Source of the DNA: Pleurotus djamor
Lineage: Eukaryota > Basidiomycota > Agaricomycetes > Agaricales > Pleurotaceae
Length of the DNA: 64,000 nucleotides
Assembly: GCA_029747585.1 (NCBI GenBank)
Contig: JAPEVF010000034.1
Location: 1 to 64,000 of the forward strand
Reading direction: 5' to 3'
Below are positions 43,723 through 56,484 of the stretch, one piece after another. The notes beneath the pieces were generated by a model. It had not been told where the DNA came from and ran no database searches. It saw only the letters and a list, made by a program, of their open reading frames with translations. A program made the position numbers and the translations under genes. Position 1 is the stretch's first letter; the number at the start of each line of letters is the position of its first letter.

Positions 43723-44908
43723 TCACTGGGTTACGGATGGTTCTTCCGCGACTGGCTGTCAGCAGAGAGAGACATTTCATGTGGATTTCAACTTACCTCG
43801 CTGGATGATCCTTCCTCTTGGCCCAGTTTACCGCGAAGGGTCTTGATCTTCTCTCTCAGGTTCCGCTCTCGATGATCTACAAAATATGCATGGATTGAAC
43901 TCAAGTTAACGACAACGCAGCGACAAAGCATATGTTAGAAGAGGCCTAACTTACTAGGATGACCTTGATCGGTATCCATAATGCCAGGGGATGCGTAAAG
44001 GCAGACAATACCGGTCAAAATAACACATCCAATCCAGACGCGACGGAATTGCGTGGCAATCGCTTGTAAAATAACTGATAGTAGAAGGAACACGATTCCA
44101 AACGCCATGACAGCGATGGGGACTTGATCCGGGATAGTTGACCTAGGCCGTCTCACTTGTGGCACAACAAAGTCTTCCAGGAAGACGTTAATGCGTTTAA
44201 ACCCTCCCTTGATGAAGGAGGACCTCTTCGTAGCCCAGTTTAGAACCCCACGGGCAGGGATGATGTTCACAGGCCGAAGATCGAGGAGCGAGGGGAAGGC
44301 AGAGCGATAGAGTGAATCAATGCACATCATCAAGTCTTGATACTCGACAAGGGCCTCGTGAACGGCTTGTATGTCTTTCTGAGAAAGGGTTGCGGAATCG
44401 GGGTTTTTATCCAGGCGCACTTTGATCGAGGTAATCTGATCTTTGACAAAATCGTGGGCTTCCCGCGTCAAGGCCAAGTTTCGCTCGGCACCTCGTGTTG
44501 ACCGCTGCAAGGACAGCAATCGCATGGAGCCAAACGCAGTACCCAAGATATCGAGTACTAAACCGTTGAATCCAAACCAATTCGCAGCGACGCTGACAGA
44601 GTCGCCGTTAGACTCAAGCGTGGATGCGACAACTTGGCCCTGGACGCTTGCAACAAATATACTCTGGGTACGCAGAACGCGGAGTGAGTAGAGACATAAC
44701 GCAATGAATTGGCACATACAACAGGAATCAAAGTAGCGAAACCATCGATCAAGGCCTTGTTCACGTAGATGCGTCGGTTGAGAATCTCCTTCGTGGGCTT
44801 CGTGAGTCTCTCCAAGTCAGCTAAGGCCTTGTCGAGGGTATCAGTGGGGGAAAATCTAGGAGGTGTATAGGGCGAAACGTCGGTGTGTTCCTCTGAGACA
44901 TGGTTCAT
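43723..44908 (-). CDS. Membrane protein of unknown function
   Basis: Four exons (44908-44720, 44663-43955, 43876-43797, 43755-43723) join to 336 residues. The N-terminal half is helical (TDTLDKALADLERLTKPTKE and a coiled segment around REAHDFVKDQITSIKVRL). A moderately hydrophobic helix sits near 85-100 (WFGFNGLVLDILGTAFG). Two strong transmembrane helices occur late (IAVMAFGIVFLLLSVILQAI and VWIGCVILTGIVCLYA). A short basic/acidic tail (ERNLREKIKTLRGKLGQEEG) is added by the last exons. No known domain. The last intron is short (41 nt), so the extreme C-terminus is the least certain part. Confidence 0.6.
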
Positions 44909-46458
44909 AGCGCAAGAAAGAGAGTCGACATCTGAATTGCGGGATCAACGAGGATCCAAGGTCACGGTGAGCGCTACGAGAACATGCTGTGTCCTTGCCT
45001 TCCCCCGGTCGAAAGCTGTGGGTCCATTCCCATCATCCGTGAGAAGGTCATGCCAGCCATCTTGATGTACTTTTGACTGTTCATCGTATCGAACTTGTCT
45101 GTGTGGGCCGTTGCCACGGCACGGCATACGAGTCCTCTTTTTCCTCTCCCTTGACTCTCTGTTCTCTGTCCACACAGTTTCTTCATCTTCTGTTAGTATT
45201 CACTCTATATATTTCACCCAGGGGCCTTCCCACTTATCTACATTACGGGTCCGGAATGTCATGAAGGCCCGTTTCTTATGTCGGGTGCTAAGTCATGATA
45301 GATATCATGGCAGCGCGCATCAAGGGTTTCTCTTCGACGCTTATATGTGACCTGCATAGTTGAACGGGATGATCAAGCATGTAAGGAGAAATAGGGAGTA
45401 GAATCACCTTGAAAAGAAGATCGAGCGTTAGAAACACCAGTACATACTCTCCGAAATCAAGCGCCATGCTGATGCAAAATCCGCAAGCCTGTAATGTCAT
45501 AGAACGAATGAGTCGACGAAGCAAAGCTTGATTGAGTAGCGTGCCTTTTCGGGAACATGCGTTCGTGCCACTCCTGGGTAGTAAGGACTTGAACGACTTT
45601 GTGCGAAAGCAACCTGAAATGCTTAAGAGTTGAAACATAATTCAAGTTGAACAAACTCACTTGCATCCACCAGGTCCCGCGATCAGACTCTGAGTCACTA
45701 TCGGACGAGAATTCAAAGATAAGAATGCGGAGATGGAAGTGAACACCAATGAGAGTAATCAGGCGTCAGACATGGACGTAGTGATCGGTGCAAATATGGG
45801 GGTTTGAGTGTGTGGAGGTCTTCGCGTTGGTTGTGCAGCTGAAGAGTTGAGATCAAGCGAGTAAGGTAGACCCGAACACGCCGGATGGTTGCGTTCGAAG
45901 AGCTTGCTTTCTTTCTTGGTCGCGTCAACATGGATGTCTTGAGGTTTGAAAGAACAAGTAGCTGTATTGAACCATTATAATCTACGAGCGACGAGATATG
46001 AGGCGAGACATCCGTTTCTTTCGGGCATCCCCTGGTGCGGACGTGGAGGAAGAGATCAAAGAATGGTCGATTAGCAGTTGAACAAAGACCTGTGCACATC
46101 GCGTTGATCACGTGAGGGACGTGAGCGTGGGACAACGTAGATTGCGAAGGACAGGCGACGAGGGCGTGGAAAAGTAGAGGTCAGATGGGCAAATATACCA
46201 CAACAATTGCTTGCCCAATGGTAGACCAGCGCTTCAGGCCACAGGCCAATCACAGGATGAGAAGAGGTTTCCCACGAAAAAGAGAATGCCAAGGGAAACT
46301 CCGTTTCCTATGAACGAGCCTTCGTAAACTCAGGACTCGTAACGGGTGGCTAAGTCTCTCCTTTCAACCACCACCACTACCGACGACCAGTGACCACAAC
46401 ACCGCAAGAACCCGTCGGTCTCACATACTACCCCCCTCATCATCACCGCTTGCGCGCA
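44909..46458. other. No gene recognised; weak coding signal on minus strand
   Basis: Between 45400 and 45760 on the minus strand there are protein-like pieces (LSLVFTSISAFLSLNSRPIV, then KLLSHKVVQVLTTQEWHERM after a GTGAGT-TTTCAG intron), with a hydrophobic stretch nearby. No complete, phase-consistent gene could be built. It may be a decayed or unusually spliced membrane-protein gene. Confidence 0.3.
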
Positions 46459-47249
46459 ATGTTCTCGACGGCTACGGTCATGCCCGGTCCCAATGTTGTT
46501 GCTTCGAACGCACTTCGTGGAGCCGGCCTCATTGACCGGGATGAGAGAATGAAGGACGCTACGGAAAGGCCTGGGGGACGCAAGGGAGCATCAAAGATAC
46601 GCGCGCACAAAACCCGTCTTGTGGACGCCATCTTGAAGGACACATCCGCAGCAAGCAGCAGTCGCATGGTAATTACCATCTCTCATCATTCCGATTTTGG
46701 CAGGGCACCATTGCACATACACGATGCTCTGTTTTCTATCTGGCGACAAGGATCACTTACGCAAATTCCGTATTGGTTTCTTTCAGCATTCAGCAAGATC
46801 CAATCCACTAAACATCCGTGGCGCTGCTGAGAGGCCTACCATTGCTGGCCGCTTACGACGGAATGCTATATCATCTACAACCAGCACATCAGGGGACCCG
46901 CGCCCCGCAAAATCCGCATCAGTTACATCCCGGGTTCCGACAAAGGTTGTAGAGGCTTGGAGGGAGTTTGTGAATAAACGATGGAATCCCGACACTCGGT
47001 TCCTCAACCTCGAGGTGAAGACCAGGCCATATGTTTGGGCTAGGCCTGTAAGCATGGTATCGAGCGATTTTACTGACTCAATTTTCAGTCCATGGCGAAG
47101 GATGAGTTGCTGAAACAGCATCGCTTGTCGCCGCCCGGTTCTGGCGGCTCTGTCAGAGAGGCCGCCGTCATCTTCAAGTTGGCTTCGCAGTTGAAGCCAG
47201 AAGTTCAAACAATATCCCTCGCGGATAACTGCCTCACCGGCGCTATGTT
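46459..47249 (+). pseudogene. Truncated Mex67/NXF mRNA-export factor fragment
   Basis: Three exons (46459-46668, 46787-47014, 47089-47249) read as the N-terminus of a Mex67/NXF1-type receptor. It shows ALRGAGLIDRDERMKDATER, AERPTIAGRLRRNA, VEAWREFVNKRWNPDTRFLNLE and [18 protein letters not shown], entering the leucine-rich region ([20 protein letters not shown]). The full protein then has LRR, NTF2-like and UBA domains for mRNA and nucleoporin binding; none follows. The match stops exactly at the N at 47250, after which CACACA-rich noncoding DNA begins. This is either a real truncated duplicate or a mis-join of contigs. Confidence 0.7.
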
Positions 47250-48334
47250 NACAACCATATCCACACACACATCACGCCACACACGCATCCCCCTCGCAGA
47301 TATACAATCATTTACACGCGCATGGTTATGGTTTCTAATTGCATTATTATCCATATACAACCACGACAAATATACAGCCCTCATAAACGAAACGGGCGTG
47401 TCGTTCTAAGTAGTTAGTTTAATCTTTCTTTGTTTTCGGGACATCTGGGCAGAATTTTTTGGTATTACAGCTAATTGTCGCGCACAATCTTGTCCTTGTT
47501 TTGTTTTGTCTTGCAATGTAGCATAGGTAGAACTCATTTGTAGCACCACGTACTTACCACTGGCATTATACACGGAGCGACGTAGTGCGCTGGGTCTTTC
47601 TCATCAAGGACGACATACGAAGGACTTTATCGGACGAAATTATTGAGTTTTAGGATATTCACAACTGTTCACCCTTCGATGACACGCGAAAACCGGCGTT
47701 GGCAAACTTGTTGCAAACTTCATCTCCCTTGGGTGACGAGGTAGCTTGCTCTACTATCCTCTTGACCCAACTGTGCCGTTGTCTCATGGCGTTGAGGGCG
47801 TCGATTTGGGCAACCTTGTACATGCAAAGTGGGCTTGGTGGGACTGCCACGGCCCCAATTTTATCCGAGCTTCGCTGATTGGTATTAGGCATTAACTATC
47901 TGTTCTCGATATCCAGGGCTAGCGCTACATTCTCGTACATTCATACACATTGCTGAAAAGAATACATGCCTGAGTTTAGATGTTTGGAACCTAGGTGACC
48001 CTGGGAGATCTTGCTGTGGAGCGAGGTGGAGCACTTACCGCCTGTAACACCGAACCCTTTACGTTGGAGCTTTAGTAAAAGCTGTTGTAAGGAGCATCAA
48101 GCATTGATTCGATAACGGCATTGGCCAAGTCTTTAGTGTCGTTGGAAGGTTTTTGATGCTCCAGTGACACCTTGTGATGCGACCTGCAGCTCGCAGCACC
48201 GATGTTCAAGTTGGTAAGTAGGAACCAGCTCTGCAGCCAGAAAATCGGAATATTCCTTGGCTGTTTTGGTGTGTCATTTACGCTGACGAGACAGCCGGAT
48301 GTAGTAATCACTACGGCATACCCCATGTTTCTCA
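47250..48334. other. Mostly noncoding; one unexplained small frame
   Basis: A CACA-rich tract follows the N at 47250. On the minus strand, 47659-47892 encodes 77 residues with helical composition (AQIDALNAMRQRHSWVKRIV), starting at a real ATG, but I do not recognise it and upstream exons are unclear. The right end holds the promoter of the F-box gene. Confidence 0.3.
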
Positions 48335-49927
48335 ATGTCCATCCTCGACCTGCCTCTGGAAATTTTGGAAGACATAGTCAGCCTATGTGATCCATGCGAC
48401 GTCGCTGCTGCATCCCAGACGTGCAGGGTCATCTGGGACTTGGTCTACTCACAGAAGAATAATTACTTGTGGCGCACACTTTATCTCGCAATTCCCCTCG
48501 ATGACCCCCGGAGTTGCGTTGATCAATTAGGAAACCTAAGGACGGAGGAGGAAGTCGACTGGAAGGGCAGATTACAGGCAGTCATCAGGGCACGGAATGT
48601 CCTGAACGATCCCGGGCTACTCCGTCCAGGCGAGCTCGTAGTCATTCTTCGAACTCTACTCGAGTTGGTGACATTAGTTCCCCCGATGTCGCTTTACTCT
48701 CTGGAGAACGATATATCATTGAACCTCATTTGGACGGCTGCGTACCTTCGAAAGCGCGAGGGCGAATTTCTGGACTGCCCTTTGCGCCCGCATCTTGATG
48801 AAGAGTCGGAGGAAGTTCAGTTGAAGAATCGCCTCCACGCCTACTTTGGCATGACTCACGAAGACGTGAAGACTTCTGCGAGAGCAGCTTCGCGGGGCTA
48901 CGTCTACACCATGAGCAGATATACTGCTGCGAACCTGTACGGGCCATACATGCCAGATGGCAGCTTGCGTATCAATTGGGTACACGTTCAGGCGATACAC
49001 CATGTTGTCTCTGCGCACATCGTGGAACTAGAGGAGGATACGGACTTTGAGTATGCAGTTTTTCCTCTGAGCATGTCTCACATACAGCCTGTCCTTCCCA
49101 ATGGCAGCTTGCAATCTCCCCAAGACTGGGCCGGCGTCGAGGGAGAATGGGTGTGTTCTTTCTGTTTCTGCGACCATCGTGATTTGCTGGGTAAGCTGTG
49201 CGTCGTCTTTTATGAGCTCGGAAGATGATGCTCGCACCACAGATTATAATCAAATGACGCTCAATGCCCAGGTTTGATGCGACGATTGCATTAGTGTGAG
49301 CTTCTCCTGAGATTTGCACTCTAGCATATTGAAGCAGGACCCCTCGATCCATCCTATTTCGAGAGCCCAATGTCCCGTGAGGTCTTCCGGTCCATGAAGG
49401 TCAAGATGTCTGTCACGGAGATGCGCCCAGGCGTGGGGCATCTACCAGTTATCCATTTCCGAGGTTCTATGGGCAACCCTTCCTCTGCACTGATGACCGG
49501 TTGGGTTGAGATGACGGAACACGACTACATCCGTTGGCACTTTGTCAGTCTTACTCTAACCTTTGACTTCTTTTTCCGCCACTAAATTACTCAAACAGGT
49601 TTCTGGTGAGCCGGGCAATAGTATATGGAGGTTCGTTAACGCTTCATCGATCATCACTTGTCCGGTCGCATCACTGATAATATACTCTAGCTCTGAAGGA
49701 ATCCAGGTGCGCACTTATGATTATTAAATACATGGATCACCTTGCTAGTCTCACACACTCTCAAGGTCGGTAGCGTATGCTCTATGTACGGAGTCCTGGG
49801 GACTTGGTCTACCACCTTTCATGACGTTGACGATCCCATTGGTACGTTTAAGTGGCATCACGCCTATGGTTTCACCCTAACGAAGCTCGTTGAAGGCCCG
49901 TTCTGGCTTCGTAAACTCCTGGATTAA
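48335..49927 (+). CDS. F-box protein of the large agaricomycete family
   Basis: Seven exons (48335-49190, 49243-49271, 49325-49543, 49599-49630, 49691-49706, 49766-49841, 49896-49927) join to 419 residues. Some exons are tiny (16, 29 and 32 nt), but all phases fit. The N-terminal F-box reads MSILDLPLEILEDIVSLCDP ... SQTCRVIWDLV. The C-terminus has the recurring family block IRWHFVSGEPGNSIWSSEGI, then GVLGTWSTTFHDVDDPIGPF and WLRK. In some relatives this block closes a beta-rich substrate domain. Likely an SCF ligase adaptor; target unknown. Confidence 0.85.
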
Positions 49928-50497
49928 TGGCGGATGTAGTTACCAGTATGTAGCCTGAGGGATGGATGGAGTTCATAGTCCCATGTTACAACTCCGAGCG
50001 CCGTGGGCCATGATTGAGCTTCCCGTCTGCGCGAGACCCCAGGAACTGCGATTTGTAGGTAAACCTCTTCAATTTACAAGCCAAGTGCAGTCTTCTCGAG
50101 TGGTTTAAATTAAGAAATCGGTTTGGTTCGGAATTGTTTTGGAATCGTTCCTTGAGGGTCGAACACTTAGAGTANTTTTTTCTAGGTGGTATCCTCCATA
50201 TTCATGTTGCTGAGCTAGTATGGGGGACACAGATCCGTTGCTTGTATCTTTAAAAAAAGGATCAAGTCTTCCAGTATGGTGCTCGGCAGTCACTCACTCG
50301 AGGTGTCCGAAGTCCTTCTCCGAATTCAATAAGCTCAGATTCTTGTAAGAGGGAAGAGGAGGGAAGGGGGGACTGGGATGGAAGCAGGATCTTATCTTAT
50401 CTCTAACGATAATCTTACATAAATGTGACCAAATGCAGCACGTCAAGGTGCGCCCAGATTCCTGTCAGTTGGCGTCGTCTCCCCCATTCCCCCACCC
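49928..50497. other. Intergenic with one N
   Basis: 3' flank of the F-box gene and promoter of the next. The N at 50175 sits beside a T run. No gene seen. Confidence 0.4.
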
Positions 50498-53400
50498 ATG
50501 TCAGACCAATCACCTCCACCCAAACCCAAGCCGGGCTCGTTGCGCGACAGGATCGCTGCATTCGAGAAATCTGGCGCATCACAAGCACCTGCACCACCTC
50601 CTCCACGACCCAAGCCGGGAGGAGCAACTTGGAAGCCTAAAGTCCCTTCACCACCATCGTCACCTAGATCGAACATTGATAATGACAAGAAACCCGGTGG
50701 AATGTCTGCAACGGACGCTAAGGAGAGTATTGGACGTGGTGGTTCTCTAAAGGAACGTATGGCTGCGCTTCAAGGACGAGGAGGGTTCGGCGCGCCTGCG
50801 CCGCCAGTTGCACCCAAGCCATTGGAGAAGCCCAAATGGAAACCACCTCCAGTTGTGTCACCACCAGTCGATGACGAACCATCTGAGACACCTGCTAGGA
50901 AGAGCGTTGATGTTCCGTCAGCTGAAGCAACTGGTGAAACCCCAGATCCACCCACTAGCCCACCTGTTGCCTCTGGCACTGAAGGAGAAGCGCAAGCTGA
51001 TAAACCTGATGAAGACGAAGCTCACAAAGAAGACGCGGATCCTGAAGAAGAAGAACGTCAGCGTCGTGCTGCGATTGCTGCGCGAATGGCTCGTTTGGGA
51101 GGTGCAAGAGTTGGCATGGGTATGCCCGTGTTTGGGAAGCCTGTACCGGCCAAGAAGCCCTCACTTCCTCCTCAGGATATGCCTGCTGAGGAACCTAAGA
51201 AATCTGAAGAACACGAGGTCTCGCCTCCCGTTACAGGTTCGTTGGCCATCCTAATTGAATTACACATCCCCTCTGACATCTCTACAACAGATCCTACATC
51301 TGCACCAGTCTCCTCGCCTCCCGAAACCCAGTTAACTACAGAACCAGGTATTTTAAAAGGCAATCTAAGGCGTTTATATGCAACTCATGCGCTTGATTAG
51401 ATGGATCAGCTCCAAAGGACAGCGTCTCCGCGGACGAAGCGACATCGCCAGAGATCGTAGCACTTCCGCCTCCTCGTGCACCCGTATCCATGCCCGTTCC
51501 CGCTGCACCCCGTAGGGCAGCACCACCTCGAAGGAAGGCAGCCAAATCGCCGGCCCCACCTGAAGAACCCACTCCTCCCACTTCGGCGGCAGACTCGTCT
51601 GAGGTTTCAGAGAAAGTGGAACAGCCCACTACTGTTGCTTCGAGTGAAACCTTAGCAGTTCCCGAGCAACACGAGCCAGAATTAATCCAGGAGCCCGTAC
51701 CCGAACCTGACAAACTCCCTACGCCTCCTTCCCCTACACCCGCTAGTCTCCCAGAGGAGGTGGTTGTTGCGGAGGTTTCCGTAGAGAAAGACACTACGCC
51801 TTCGCCTTCTGACCAGGCTCAGGACGAAGTGGCGTCGGCAGCACTAGTTGACGCTGCTCCTTCCCAAGACGATACTCCAGCAACTCCTGCCTCAGACAAG
51901 GTGCCGGATGTTCCGAAGACTGTGACACCTGTAGTTGAGAAAGCAGAATCGAGCCCAACGGAGGAGATACGTCCTAGTCCCGCATCTCTGCCAGAGGCCA
52001 AAGATGAGGATCCCAAGTTGGTCTTAACCGTTGAGACCACAGAGACCCCCGACACAGAAGAAGAGGATGAAACGGCCCGTAGAGCTCGCGTCGCAGCCAG
52101 GCTCGCCAAGATGGGAGCAGTCAATCCCTTCGCTCCCCCTCCTCAAAGACGAGACTCCGATCTTACTTCCCCCGTTCATGCCCCAGACCCATTGAAGGAA
52201 AGCAAGGAACCAGAAGCTCCTCATGTCGAACCACCCTCTCCTCAGCCCGTCGAGACCTCTATAACAGCCTCAATCCCCGAAGCTAAGACTGCCGATGATG
52301 ATGGTAAATATTAATATCCTTGGTTCTGGGTTTGATAGTTTGATTTATTTCTATCTAAACTAACTTGTGTTGTATGGAATTGTTGATTGCGGGTCTTCGC
52401 AGATGTACACTCAAAGAATGACGACGAAACTAAAGAAATATCTGATGTAACAGAATCACGCGCACGACCCGATAAACGTGAATCAGTCAAGGAAATCCCC
52501 AAGCCATCTGGTGATAGAATAGAGCTCTCCGAACCAGACCATCCTGACACCACACAGACCGAGGAATCACAGCCGCCCGTTGTTGATGTGGCTTCGAGCG
52601 ATGAGGATGAGGTCAACGAAGCGCCTCCACCTCCACCCCCACCTCGTCATTCGAGGCAATCTCTTCCTCCTCCTCGACGGGTCCTTCAAGAAGAACCTTC
52701 TGAGGAACCCGCTAACGTCGAAGACGTCGTTGAACCTCCAGCGGTGGTCCCTCCACCCACCCAACATCCTGTTCATCCGCATAGAGCAATTCCCTCGGTT
52801 CCCCCACCCTCTGAGCCAACTCGTCTTCCTCCCCGCCCTGTGGATGATGATGACGAACCCATCGAACCATCAGAGCCTACTCGTTACGTTCCCTTACGCA
52901 CTGCTTCTTCCTCGTCTGATCAACCTACCGAATACTCGAGGGATTCAGTCGTACCGCATCCTACGAGATCCCTCCCTCCACTACGTAGCCCACAGGTCCG
53001 TCTGATGAACGACGAACCCCAGACGCCTCTATCCCAACCCGATGATGAAGCTTTACCAACGATACCTCGGTTCTCTCCTCCCTCACTTGATGACGATGTT
53101 CAAGTCAGATCGGCTTCACCACCTGAATCCAAACGCTCAGAAGAACAACAGGAGGAACAGGAGGAGGAAGAGATAGAAGAAGAAACTATTTCTCCTGTAC
53201 CTCCACCCCGTTCGTTCAGGATGCCCGAGCTAACGACAGTCACCAACCGGGAAGTTTTAGATGAATCGGAAGGAGGTGAGTACATCGTACTTTGATGTGC
53301 ATCCATTCTTACCAACGGTTCGGCGTCCCAATGAAGACCCAATCGATCCCACATTTCACAGCCCAATCAGTCCCAAGTCATCGCAAGTCAATCTACGTTT

Positions 53401-54956
53401 GGAAGCAAGTCATGATGCCCCGAGCCCACCTGTACCTGCCCCAGTTGATGAAGAACAACAAAGGCGGCAAACCATCGCTGAACGCATGGCGAAGCTTGGA
53501 GGGGTCAGAGTTGGAGGTCCTCCTTTGATGCGGAAACCTCCTGTCCCCGCGCCGGAATACCATGAAACAGTTGCCGCGGAAGACGAAAGACACGAAGAGG
53601 TACCACCTGAGGAACCTGAGGAAGAGGACGAACAGGCGAGACGACAACGCATCTTGGCCAGGCTTGCTGGAGGTGGTGGAATGCGTCTTGGAATGATACC
53701 TCCGGTGGCTCAGGGTCATCAAACACACTCTTCGAGTGCCAGCAAACAGCCTGAAGAATTACCCGTTCCACCTCCACATCGTATTCAACATGCAGCCCGG
53801 TCCCCACCTCCGGTGGAGACTGATTCTGAACATGAGAGCTCGACCTTCTCTGACGATGGGGTCAAAGTTGAGGCTGAAGAGAGTGAGTTAGAAGAAGTCT
53901 CACATGAAGATGCAGATGTGCCACCACCTGTACCAGTGCGCATGGGACGACATCCCTCAATCGATTCAACCAATACAGTTCGCTCCATTCCGCAAGCCAG
54001 CCGTCCACCTATACCCAAGGTAAACTTATCGGCAAGGCGTACGTCTGGTGATTCTGAACATCAAATCCGACACGTCCCTCCGCCTCCCCAATCGGACTAT
54101 GTGATGGTCGAAGAATCTACCTCGGAACCCGAAGAAGTTCCTCCACCACCCCCTCCGCGACCTATGAGCCGACCTCCAGCACCACCTTCACGACACGTCC
54201 CACCACCCCCTCCCGCCACAGAAGGGACGGATCTCAGTGCCTCTCAATGGGAACTTCCTTCCATTCCTTCAACCTCAATTGAATTCCGTACCGAAGAGCC
54301 TGATCTCACACTCTCAAACTGGTCCGAAGACTCCGCCGCGTTCGCAGAACCTCCTCCGGTGCCTCCCCATACAGCTCGGAGTGAATCTCACTTCCCACAA
54401 CACGAAGATCGACCACGCACTTCAGATGAACTGATCGCAGTGTGGGGTCGTGTCGGTGTTCAGATCTGCGAAGTTGCGACCACTCTATTCGAGTCGTCCA
54501 AGCGGGCCTTGATAGGCGACGGAACGTATCCCGGTTTTGTCAACGCGGTCTTGAACGAAGTGCCCAATGCTGCGCCGTCTCGGGCGCCGTTTGATTATGG
54601 CATTGTGATCTATATGCAGACTGGTAACGCGGTGCAGAAGAGGCTGGCGGATATCATGCCTGGAGATATCCTTTTCCTCGACGATGTCAAGCTTAAAGGT
54701 CACAAGGGTCTGCAAACCTACCATCAGAACGCTGGACAAGGCGAGCCACTGGTTGGCGTGGTAAGTGACTTCGAGGCGAAGAAATCGAAAGTAAGGGTTT
54801 TCCAGGCGAACCAACATGTTGGACAGCAGGTGAGCAGTTCGTCTTCTGAACATCAATGACGTACTGATCATCTTTCAGACGGTCGAATCGGCAAGTTACC
54901 GTCTTGAAGATGTGAAGAGTGGTGTCATCAAGGTTTTCCGTGTCTTGGAGGTTTGA
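50498..54956 (+). CDS. Bbc1/Mti1-like actin-patch protein
   Basis: Six exons (50498-51236, 51291-51347, 51401-52303, 52403-53275, 53337-54829, 54879-54956) join to 1,380 residues. Most of the protein is disordered and Pro/Glu/Ser-rich with many PPPPP runs. A repeated short helix recurs about five times: SLRDRIAAFEKSG, SLKERMAALQGRGG, RRAAIAARMARLGGARVG, RRARVAARLAKMGA and RQTIAERMAKLGGVRVG. The C-terminal ~150 residues are folded (ELIAVWGRVGVQICEVA ... MPGDILFLDDVKLKGHKGLQ ... VRVFQANQHVGQQ ... KVFRVLEV), the Bbc1/Aim3 C-terminal domain. In yeast this protein binds type-I myosin SH3 domains and restrains Arp2/3 at endocytic patches. No SH3 domain is visible at this N-terminus, unlike yeast Bbc1. 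Confidence 0.75.
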
Positions 54957-55585
54957 GCGTCGTTTCACTCGGTTATTTCGGTTTGGCAATTTGGATACCA
55001 CCATTAATTGGATAAGCTCTTTTTCATTTACTAGTCAATTGGATATTAGCTCGGAATCAAGGCAATGGACATTGGATGCCATCTTTTTTCATTAAAATTT
55101 GCATGGTATACGTAGACTCTCCAACTGATCAGCGCGCGTACTATCATGACACGCTGACGCCAATTTCGACCAGCCCACTGAAACACAAACTGGTGGCTTT
55201 GCTTCATTCATGTTGGCCTGCGTCGTTTGATGCAGTCATCCGTGTATGATGGGTGGGCCTCTGACATATCAATTCACATCCGTCTGGACGAAGACACGCC
55301 ACGATAGAAAGAAGCCGGTGATGGAGAAGCGTACACATTGATTATCTTCTAACAAGAATTTACGAAGCCAGGACAATATGATGCCCATCGGACCTCAAGC
55401 CGAAGAGAACATTGGAACTTGGAAGCAAGTTTGTGGAGACGATTCTGAGAACAGGAGTTGTCCCCTGAAGGCCTGAAGCGAAAGATCAAAGGAAGACCGA
55501 AGCGGGGAGCTACGCGTAAACGCGATGCCGCGGAATGTCGCTCTCAACCTAACTCTAGCCTCTTTCAGGTCCATGCATTTGTCGC

Positions 55586-55612
55586 AATTTCAACGATAAT
55601 TATGCGAGCAAT
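55586..55612 (+). repeat. Dispersed motif, copy 1
   Basis: AATTTCAACGATAATTATGC followed by GAGCAAT. A weaker version (AATTATACGAGCAAATTACG) follows at about 55649. Confidence 0.6.
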
Positions 55613-56456
55613 ACACGGCTTGTTGGTGGAGTAGTAGACTCAATGTCGAAATTATACGAGCAAATTACGTCGTTTTGGAAGGGCGGGGTCGACTCGGAAG
55701 ATCACTAGTCACTACTGACATAGAGGAAGCGCATACCCGGGCCCATTGTAAGTTGACCCTAATATTGAGATTGTCTGGATGAAATCCTTGTATTTTCCGA
55801 ATGTCATGATGTCAACTCTTGTCCATGTGCCTAGTCCCGAGGAACTTGGGCATGTAGGCAAAGGTATGAGACTAGAGCTTAGATGTAGACGTGTACATGC
55901 ACGTTATCCCATTCGTAATTCTTTCTTGCTCACTCTGCCTGTCGAATTGAATGCGCAAGAACGCTCAGAGTGCCATACGCGACGGGCTTGAATTACGACA
56001 CATCGCCCGGCCCCTTTGAGTCCCGTTTTAAAAGGGCTCATTAAGAAGTCACTGAAATTTCCCATCAAAGGAAACGTGTGCAAAGAGGAAGGCGATGGCG
56101 AGGATGCGTCGCCACAGGCGTCGCTTGCAGGGGCTAGCCCCTGAAAGAAACGAACGAGGAGAAGCCGGACCCTAAGAATTCAAGGAGAGGCCAGACCAAC
56201 TGACAATTAAATGAGTACTTGAGTGCCGTTTTTGTGAACTTGTTTATTCCACGAAAACTTTTGGCCGGAATGCTATCTGACAAAATTGCAGGTCTCGTTC
56301 AGACCGTTTTTAAGAACCGTCTATTACACGGAAGCCTGGACCGATTGCAATCAGTTACCAGGCTCGCGAAAAGGGGAAGCCGAAGCTACAAACAAATACG
56401 TCGCGTAAAGGACTTAGCGATACTGCATTCCGAGTCCATGTCTATTTGCTAGGTGT

Positions 56457-56484
56457 AATTTCAACGAGAATTATGCGAGCAATT
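56457..56484 (+). repeat. Dispersed motif, copy 2
   Basis: AATTTCAACGAGAATTATGC followed by GAGCAATT; differs from copy 1 at one base. Confidence 0.6.
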
